The position numbers were made by a program, and so were the translations under genes. Below, one piece after another: positions 57,341 to 64,000 of a stretch of 64,000 nt of DNA (its first letter is position 1; each line of letters begins with the position of its first letter). The DNA comes from Cheiracanthium punctorium. Taxonomy: Eukaryota; Arthropoda; Arachnida; Araneae; Cheiracanthiidae. Under the pieces are notes generated by a model. That model saw nothing but the letters and a program-made list of their open reading frames with translations, had not been told where the DNA came from and searched no databases. The stretch lies in contig JAWZYV010018289.1 of the NCBI GenBank assembly GCA_038373885.1, positions 62,001 to 126,000 of the forward strand, written 5' to 3'.

Positions 57341-57850
57341 AACATTCAGTTCGAGATTATTTTTTTATTTCACCAGGAATTTCAAATTTATGTACTGCCC
57401 AATTTTTAAGCTTATCATGATTGCAGCATTTCCACACAACTACATCTTTCTCAAACAAGGATAAAAAACAAACTAAACTAGATAGAGGGACAGAATAACA
57501 TACCACCTGCACCGAAGGCATCAAGTCAACATCATTCCATTTCCACTACTCCACATAAAGCTTAAAATTCCTGATCACCAGTCGCCAGGTGGTGATTTAC
57601 GAAATTCTGACTACCAGCCAGGTCAATATAATGGTGGAGCTAGAAAGATCCGTCAACAAATCACACATCGCACCGGCAAAATCTATCAACAGATCTCACA
57701 TATGGCACCTGCAAAATTTGCCAACAGATCGCACCGTTTTCATCCCCCATGAACAAATTCTACTGTGTGTTATCTGTGTTCCCCCTCCCTCCCTATCGAA
57801 CAAACCGAACCGATACAAAACCTTATTTTGATACAAAACCTAGTACATAT

Positions 57851-57952
57851 ACCCAGTAAACACACACAGGTTCTCTGAACATCTATTAACATTCAGAAGA
57901 CGTTTTCTGAACGTAAATAGACGTTCAGAGAACCTGTGTGGGTTTGCTGGGT
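57851..57952. mobile_element. 102-bp fold-back MITE
   Basis: ACCCAGTAAACACACACAGG, then TTCTCTGAAC, pairs with an inverted copy ending at 57952. The core has GAACGT motifs like those of the fold-back element at 1867-3715. ORF 57840-58109 is its shadow. Confidence 0.75.
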
Positions 57953-58057
57953 AATCATTACCTATTTTGTAAGTTAGTTTTCTGTGACAAAAATAGTTAC
58001 TGTCAATTATTCTAAAACTATATTGATAATTAATTTTCAAATTATTTTGGCTTTCAG

Positions 58058-58149
58058 AGAGAATTGTAAAGTTTGTTGGAATTGAAAAGGCTATGAAGCT
58101 GTTAAGCATGACTGAAGAAATAGAAGAAACTGGAGGAATGATGATAAAA
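58058..58149 (+). CDS. PHAX: PHAX, coding exon 2 (RNA-binding domain core)
   Basis: Acceptor CTTTCAG, donor GTGAGT. One carried base plus 92 gives 31 codons, starting with a split Gln. RIVKFVGIEKAMKLLSMTEE matches the helical core of the PHAX RNA-binding domain, where RVV..IG..KAIELL..T is usual, and IEETGGMMIK matches the following VEQNGG segment. The phase fits both neighbours. Confidence 0.88.
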
Positions 58150-58788
58150 GTGAGTTAAAACTGCCTATAAGTGTTTTTTTTTTTTTTTTTCCCTGGTGAA
58201 TAGATATGTAGTTTTAGCATCTAAAATGATTTTTGAGGCAGTTACTTTAATCCTGGTACAAAAGTTTGTAAATAAGTTGAAAAACCATAAAGCTATCAAT
58301 AAAATACAAACCATGATTTTTTTTTTTAATGAATTGCTTCTATTTTAAGAATTTAATCTTTCATAAAATCATAAACAGATAAATGTTTTATAATTTTGAA
58401 AAAAAAAAAAAAAAAAGAAATTAATGATCTAAATATCAGTGATACTTTTAACAGTCAAATAAATCTGCATTTCTTTTATTTAATTGATAGTCATTCTCTC
58501 ATGCTATACAACCACTGTGCCAAAAATCATTGAAATCCAATTCTTTCAAGCCATTCCTCCTCTTTGTAAGAGACATGAAAAGAATCCTGTCACCAATTTA
58601 TATATTATGGGCCACACCGTAAATGGCAGTTCTTAGCGAGTATTGTCGTGCTATGTATTCATGGCTTGTAATTGAATCCACAGCCTGCATAATGATTTAT
58701 GTTAAAGGTGAAGTAAGGAAAGTTAGTTACATGCTAAAAATTAATTTCAGAAAATTCATATATATTATATTGAAATATCAATTCACTA

Positions 58789-60367
58789 CAGGGTTGGCAA
58801 AGTGGACCCAGCCCAGAAAAACCCACACGGGTTTTTCTGGGTGGGTCCACCAACAAAAACCCACCAGGGTTTTTGTTCAAACTGGGTTTTTGTTTAAAAT
58901 CATTTCTGAGTCTGCAAATCCCACCTATAGTATTTAGAAATACACTTTACCTTTTAAGCCCAAAACCTAGGTGCTTTATCTTATCAAAATTACATAAAAA
59001 TAAGTCATATTTATGTTAATCAGATGAAGTTTACCTCAAAATATTTATTTTCTAAAATTAATTTCATTAACTGAAAATTTTGAAACTTCTAGACAGTATA
59101 ACAACAGTGTTTTTGACAGAGGTAGTCATGATCCTTCACAGAAAACAAGCTTTCTTTCTACTTTGAAAGAATTAAAAAATATTATTAATCATATTTCAAT
59201 TACTATTTGTATTCATTATTGATTAAGAAATATGCAATTCTAATATAACTAATAATATTTTGCCTTTAAGAAATATAAAGAAAAAACCCTGAAATTTTCA
59301 GTTTGAAAACAGACTACTTTTTGCTACTATACTGTTTTTATTATTCTTTTAAATTCTTTTATTATTATTTTATTATTTGTTTTTATTATTCTTTTATTAT
59401 TCTTTCTTCTGCTTATTTAATTTTGTTTATAGCAAATATGCAGTGATTATTATAAATAAGTTTTGATACCACATTATAATGAAAATAAACTGTTGATAAC
59501 ATTCTAGTAAAAAACTATGCAAAATATGACATGTGTGTTTAATGTCTAATAATAATCCCAATTAAAGTTAAATGAAAACAAACTAAAAATGTAGAATGAA
59601 AAATATATTTCAAATTAATTATAATTGATCTTTTTTACAGTTTACCAATCAAAATCACATTCACTTTGATTTTTGTGGTAATATTTGTAAATCTTTACTA
59701 ATTTTTCACACTGCTCTGAGCCTAGTCTGTTCCGCAGCTTAGACCATATGAATCCAAATCTAGAGAAAATTCTCTCAATGGAAGCAGAGCTAGATAGAAC
59801 AGAATGCAGAGACTGAAAAAGAAGTGTCTGAGATTCTTTCCATTGGTCAGCCTCAGTAATTGTCTGTAATAGGATGATTCAAGAAAATTTTAAAACAAAA
59901 CAAACTACAAAATGATGTTGTCAATAAATATAACCACATGAAAAAAATATTTTTATGGTAGTAATGACTGGCTAGAAGCAAAAAATATTGTTTATCAAAT
60001 ATCAAAGCAAAGTAATTTTATTAATAATGAAAGATGTAAACATAAACCCAAAATAAACCATTTTTGAGTAGACTGATGCCATAGTAATAAGAAAAATTCA
60101 TTATGGAATGGATTCATCTATTTGAATGGCATTAAGTAAATGTGACCAAAAATAAATAACATAAAAGAATAATTTTTAGATTTGCAGTTTTGTTTGTCAC
60201 ATATTTGCATTATTGTTCTTAGTAATGATTTTTATATGAAAAAATTCAATTAATTAATGCTCATTCATATGTAAACAGATACATTGTATATGTATAAATA
60301 TACAAACATACAAAAAATAACAAAAACCCAGAAAAGCCCACAAAAACCCGGGTTTTTGCCAACCCTG
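58789..60367. mobile_element. 1.6-kb hAT element in PHAX intron 2
   Basis: CAGGGTTGGCAAAGTGG and (reversed) CAGGGTTGGCAAAAACCC are the ends. The flanks ATTCACTA and ATTCACAA agree at 7 of 8. Subterminal repeats of AACCCACCAGGGTTTTTG type occur. It carries a transposase exon on the - strand. Confidence 0.87.
59642..59863 (-). pseudogene. hAT transposase terminal exon
   Basis: A - strand acceptor ATTACAG is followed by 73 codons to a TAA: ITEADQWKESQTLLFQSLHS, then SSSASIERIFSRFGFIWSKL, RNRLGSEQCEKLVKIYKYYH. This is the C-terminal dimerisation region of a hAT transposase, with the invariant SxSxER and RNRLG motifs and no stops. The rest of the transposase is not recognised in the element, so it is probably an internally deleted copy. 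Confidence 0.82.
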
Positions 60368-60725
60368 ATTCACAATTTATAATGTTCTGTGCTGCATTAA
60401 TGGTTCTTTCATTGGATCATACAAAAGAATTTCGATGTACAGGGTGTCCTAGAAAAGATAGAATATTCTTTAATTCTTTATGGAAATAAGTGGGCAATGC
60501 AAATTAAAAAAAATCATTTTTTCACTGCATCTCAGAATATGGGAGGAAAAAAATGATTGCTTGTCAAAATTTTATGGTTGCAAAAGTAGAAGTCTGTGTG
60601 TATGAAATTTAAAGCCTTAAATGATCCTTCTCTGCTATAAAATTATAAATGACATTTAAACTTTGCTCAATTTTTTAGTTGTAAGCTTTGTGTTTGTAAG
60701 CTAAACATGTCTTTTTTAATTTTAG

Positions 60726-60900
60726 AACAATGCTAGGAGACGAACACCTGGCGGTGTTTACATTCAGCTGCTCAAAAGTGATAAGGACGTTCCTCAGAAT
60801 GTTATAGACAAAATATTTGAAGGTGAAATGTCTGGCATAGAACTGAAAAAATATTATTCAGAGCTGAAGAAAAAGAAGAGATTTAATAAATTTAAAAAAG
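60726..60900 (+). CDS. PHAX: PHAX, coding exon 3
   Basis: Acceptor AATTTTAG; the 58 codons plus one base end AAAAAG before GTGAGC. NNARRRTPGGVYIQLLKSDK is the most conserved PHAX stretch (family pattern NGSRRRTPGGVFLNLLK), followed by a helical ELKKYYSELKKKKRFNKFKK. If the donor is not used, the frame runs 21 more codons to a TGA at 60963-60965. The donor is strong and the family has a longer acidic tail, so a further exon is expected, probably right of this window. Confidence 0.9.
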
Positions 60901-61070
60901 GTGAGCTTAAAGATAATCTAAAGCATTTCATGCATTATGTACAATCAAACCATGATATAACATGATGCTTGTGAAAATTATGAGGCTATATTGAAATCAG
61001 CGGTATATAAAACCTGTACAAAAACCCATAACAGGTTAAGTTTGACACAGCATTTTACCTTATAGCTATA

Positions 61071-61387
61071 CAGTATAGAACCTCTTATCCGGAATGGTTG
61101 GGACCTGGTTTATTCTGGATAACTGGTTGCGGATTAACATGACGTCTACTGATTTGATTGGTAGCATATATATGTTACTCTCTATTTTTGATTAGAATTA
61201 AACATTAATTGTTAATATACGAGAAAAATAATATAAAAAAACTCTTAATATGATCAAGATAAATAATAATCATATTTAGAGAGGAAGTAGTAAATGTATG
61301 ATAACTTCTTGAAAACTTAGTCACACACTAAAAAAATAAATAAACTACCGTACCAGATTGCTTACTTTATAAATTCTAGCTGTAGTA

Positions 61388-61419
<32 letters not shown>

Positions 61420-61551
61420 ATTAGAAATATATAAAAAACCTCATTTTTTGCTTTTCTTTCGGGGAAAAAATAGGAATTTAATCGATTGAAAAATGATTCT
61501 GGATAAATGGTTTTCTGGATAAGTGGTTTCCAGATAAGAGGTTCCCTACTG
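61071..61551. mobile_element. 481-bp pogo/Tigger MITE
   Basis: CAGTATAGAACCTCTTATCC and (reversed) CAGTAGGGAACCTCTTATCT are the ends, and TA flanks both. The interior repeats GGATAA-type motifs and holds an A run of about 29 bases (61390-61418). No transposase is present. Confidence 0.87.
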
Positions 61552-61829
61552 TACTAGCTGTTACCTGTGACTTCATCCGCATTGGCTTTAGAATTAGGTC
61601 CAGAGAGAAATGAAACAGGTGTGAATAAGAAATATGTTTGCACTATAGATAAAAAAGTGACTGTATTTAAATATTATTTTTTATTTATTTTAAATATTTA
61701 TTTTTTTCTTATTTTAAATGAAGTCTAATACATGGTAGTATACTTCATTTAAAATAAGAGTATGCAGAGTTACTCAGATTTTTTTTTATGCATTTGGCGA
61801 ATAGAGACAATTAAGACATATTTGCGAAC

Positions 61830-62580
61830 TATTTTGAATGTTCTTGTAAAAGAAATATTTATGCTATTTGCATGAATTTTAGTCTATGTTAATCAGAAAT
61901 AGTGCTGCTTTTTATTAGTAAAAATGTTTTAGTATCGTTTCTATAGTTACAGAGATACCTATAAAGCGTAACGTATTAGAATTAGTTTGAGTATTCCTGT
62001 AAAAGAACTATTTATACTGCATGTATGAATTTTAGCCTATAATACTCAGAAATAATGTAGCTTTCTACCTGTGAAAAAAATTTTGGAATCGATTCAGTAG
62101 TTACAGAGATACACATACAGTGCAATGTAATTCTTATGAGTATCCCTGTAAAAGAACTATTTGGGATATATGCATAAAAGAGGTAGCCTATAATACTCAG
62201 GGCCCTACAAGCGGCTGAGAGGCTCTGCCCTTGAAGGTGGGAGGTGCCAGGTTGAAACCGCGGTAGGGCCTGTCTATCTAGCCGTTCGGAGTTTTCCGTG
62301 GTTTTCTCCGAAACCTTGGGTAAATACGGGCTAGGATCCCTTAGAAAGTCCCCCACAGTGGGCATTCCCCATATAGGCCTAGGAGCCTAGTGCAGTTAGT
62401 CGACCTTAATCCACAAACAAACAAACAAAGTAAAACTCGAGAATAGTGTAACTTTCAATCGGTGAAAAAAGATCTAGAATCGGTTCAGTAGCTTCAAAAT
62501 GCCCATAGAGCGTAATGTATTAGAATTATTTTGAGTGTCTTTGTAAAAGAATTATTTATGAAATATGCATGAAAGATTGC
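61830..62580. repeat. Tandem array, about 150-bp unit, 4 copies
   Basis: Units share TGTAAAAGAACTATTTATGC, GAATTTTAGCCTATAATACT, AATCGGTTCAGTAGTTACAG and AGATACCCATAAAGCGTAAT-like phrases. The third unit is interrupted by the SINE. Confidence 0.8.
62201..62430 (+). mobile_element. tRNA-derived SINE with (CAAA)n tail
   Basis: The head has GGCTGAGAGGCTCTGCCC and GCCAGGTTGAAACCGCGG (B-box-like). The tail is CCACAAACAAACAAACAAAG. It interrupts the Helitron repeat unit between TACTCAG and ACTCGAGAATAG; the TSD is imperfect. A related head lies at 21440-21515 (-). The - strand ORF at 62012-62365 is not coding. Confidence 0.75.
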
Positions 62581-63093
62581 CTGTATGTTAATCCAGGGTA
62601 TAAGCAATCTTCATTCCAAATCCCTTTGCCATGTTTGTGTGATTCAGTCACAAACATACAAACGTACACATTTATATTATTGGCAGGATTTGGAAATTTA
62701 TGAACTTTAAGAAACACATTTGGACTTCTCTTTTTTATACTTTTTAATTTGGCGTAAAATAAGTGTAAATTCCATGCCTGCTCATGTTTTTCAAATGCAC
62801 AGGATTCTGCAAATTAGAATTTCTGCTTTATTTCAAAAGCATAAATCATTTTGTGCGAGCAAAACTCGCCAAGCATGACCACTTAAAAATGGTTTTTAAT
62901 TAATAGTTAAAAAAGTAATTAAAATTTCAAAATTCTGAACCTCAAATGCACACTAATGAAGTCAGGGGCTTATATGCTCAAACTTTCAAAGCTCTGCATG
63001 CTATAGATTTGTCTGGAGAACATTCATTATTATCGATAGATAGATATGACATAAAACTGCCATAATTTAAGTGGTATTTCATATTTTTCAAAT

Positions 63094-63363
63094 GCAGTAC
63101 ACCAATCGCATCGCGGCCCTTTGGCACTTAAATGTGACAGGCAAGGACAAACTGCAATCACCCGTTTCCTCAGTGGACACCTCAGAACTTAGACCTTCTC
63201 GGACGGTTTGAGAGCTTTCAACACTTGTACCAAGTACTCCTCTGAGTGGGCATCACCTTCTCACATTTTAGAGTGCCTGGGACTCAGTTGTCAGGATCTC
63301 TTTGAAAGTCTGTTGATGGTCTTGAACTTCCTTAGGGTATATGGAATCATGGACCTAGTCTAG
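63094..63363 (+). pseudogene. LINE ORF2 C-terminal fragment
   Basis: One frame reads GPLALKCDRQGQTAITRFLS, GHLRT, a TAG, then TFSDGLRAFNTCTKYSSEWA and SPSHILECLGLSCQDLF, ending FLRVYGIMDLV with a stop at 63361-63363. This is the cysteine-containing tail after the RNase H region of a type I (jockey/R1/I-like) LINE. I recall close relatives being abundant in spider genomes, but cannot search. The single in-frame TAG and the missing 5' part show a dead, truncated copy. Confidence 0.7.
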
Positions 63364-63403
63364 CCCTGCTGGACTTTGGGGATAGGCGAAGAAGAAGAAT
63401 TAT

Positions 63404-63855
63404 TGCAGTATTTTATCTCCTTCAAGCAAAGAAAAGTTGAGATGAAGTGCGTCGAAAATATTTATGGTTTAACAGACGTACAAGGAAGTCATGTGGTATC
63501 CACTCCACATGACTTCAGTTGCCGTGTTGTCAATTATGAAGTTAATAAATTAAAGAGTTTGACATTGCATTGTGATTTAAATTAGAAAAGGCAAGATACC
63601 AAAATTAAGTCCAAACCCCAGATCTTCGTCAGAGTTACCTCAGATGTAAATGAAAGTGGTGTGGGTGTAACATGCACAAACAATAATGGCGACATCGAAA
63701 TATTTGGCTAGAAATCACTAAACCTTACTATTACTGATATTTTACCTCTTTCAAACATAATAAGTTTAGATGAAGTGTGCCGAAAATATTTTTGATTTAA
63801 TAGACGTGCAAGAAAGTCATGTGTTGTCCACATCAGATTTTAAAAAATTAATAAA
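63404..63855 (+). repeat. Duplicated 115-bp segment after the LINE tail
   Basis: TATTTTATCTCCTTCAAGCA to CATGTGGTATCCAC (63411-63505) recurs as TATTTTACCTCTTTCAAACA to CATGTGTTGTCCAC (63740-63830). The first copy ends in a small palindrome (CATGTGGTATCCACTCCACATG, 63492-63513 region). It may be the LINE 3' untranslated region. The ORF at 63376-63585 lies over it and has no recognised protein. Confidence 0.65.
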
Positions 63856-64000
63856 TAAACAGATATCAACGGATATTGCTAAACTTTTCTAGTAGATTTA
63901 TGAAGCAATATGGAGAGATCTTGTGGTTACTATTAAAAAGAATTTTCAAATTTGTAGTAATGAATGGTGCAGAGAAGGAGGGAGAGCAGGGGAAAATCCC

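Larger units (their letters stand above)
54367..58057 (+). other. PHAX intron 1
   Basis: Donor GTAAGT, acceptor CTTTCAG. The intron is 3.7 kb and carries a pogo relic, a mariner relic with an insertion, and a short MITE. No further exon was recognised. Confidence 0.8.
58150..60725 (+). other. PHAX intron 2
   Basis: Donor GTGAGT, acceptor TTTTAATTTTAG. It is 2.6 kb and contains the hAT element at 58789-60367. The ORF at 58623-58937 reads into the hAT terminus and is not coding. Confidence 0.8.
61554..62690 (-). mobile_element. Non-autonomous Helitron-like element
   Basis: On the - strand the 3' end reads GCGGATGAAGTCACAGGTAA then CAGCTAG and T, as in Helitrons. The 5' side reads AATATAAATGTGTACGTTTG then TATGTTTGTGAC. 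It starts two bases after the Tigger MITE target site. A tandem repeat fills it and a SINE interrupts the array. The 5' end is approximate. Confidence 0.6.

Noticed and set aside
57840..58109. 89-codon - strand ORF
   Set aside because: It covers a palindromic MITE and is antisense to PHAX exon 2.
58623..58937. 104-codon ORF in PHAX intron 2
   Set aside because: The second half is the hAT terminal repeat (GGTTTTTCTGGGTGGG-type); no family match.
62012..62365. 117-codon - strand ORF
   Set aside because: It reads a SINE in reverse plus the Helitron array; chance frame.

Overview
This is AT-rich eukaryotic DNA and reads as one stretch of an arthropod genome, probably a chelicerate and possibly a spider. 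The reasons are intron-containing genes with GT-AG junctions, an animal-specific PHAX gene, and a dense mix of hAT, Tc1/mariner, pogo/Tigger, piggyBac-like, Helitron, Ty3/Gypsy, SINE and LINE sequences. The LINE tail near 63.1-63.36 kb resembles one I associate with orb-weaver genomes. The species call is inference. There are no operons, ribosome binding sites or CRISPR arrays.

Host genes are few. The best is PHAX (phosphorylated adaptor for snRNA export) on the + strand from 53832: three coding exons fit phase (53832-54366, 58058-58149, 60726-60900) and the 3' end lies beyond the recognisable part. A two-exon gene for a 64-residue protein lies on the - strand at 26698-27619; I do not recognise its family. 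A C2H2 zinc-finger exon lies on the - strand at 5046-5783. A possible terminal exon lies at 875-1024 (+).

The rest is mostly layered transposons, many with ends I could fix from terminal inverted repeats (TIRs) and target-site duplications (TSDs). From left to right: an AAGCTTG-rich fold-back element (1.87-3.72 kb); a hAT with another element inside it (8.20-10.11 kb); a 4.1-kb DNA transposon with about 0.93-kb TIRs and a broken transposase (10.22-14.33 kb); a dead Tc1 element carrying a hAT MITE (14.81-16.24 kb); a RAG1/Transib-like transposase relic (16.70-18.71 kb); a hAT holding a Helitron with a 156-bp minisatellite (19.21-21.65 kb); and a 1.27-kb element with an 8-bp TSD (22.06-23.33 kb).

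From 29.79 to 41.34 kb lies a nest around a second long-TIR transposon. It was split by a 6.1-kb autonomous-type hAT, which itself holds a 2.6-kb element, which holds a 630-bp element, which holds two MITEs. A second insertion in the right TIR arm holds a further insertion. From 41.4 to 45.1 kb are Helitron ends and a Helitron with a long minisatellite. A Ty3/Gypsy element with two LTRs that read as identical (45.25-49.78 kb) sits inside the last codons of an older pogo-type ORF. A Tigger element (50.45-53.74 kb) ends 88 bp before the first PHAX coding exon.

PHAX introns hold a pogo relic, a mariner relic split by another element, a short MITE and a hAT with an antisense transposase exon. The right end has a Tigger MITE, a Helitron interrupted by a SINE, and a LINE tail.
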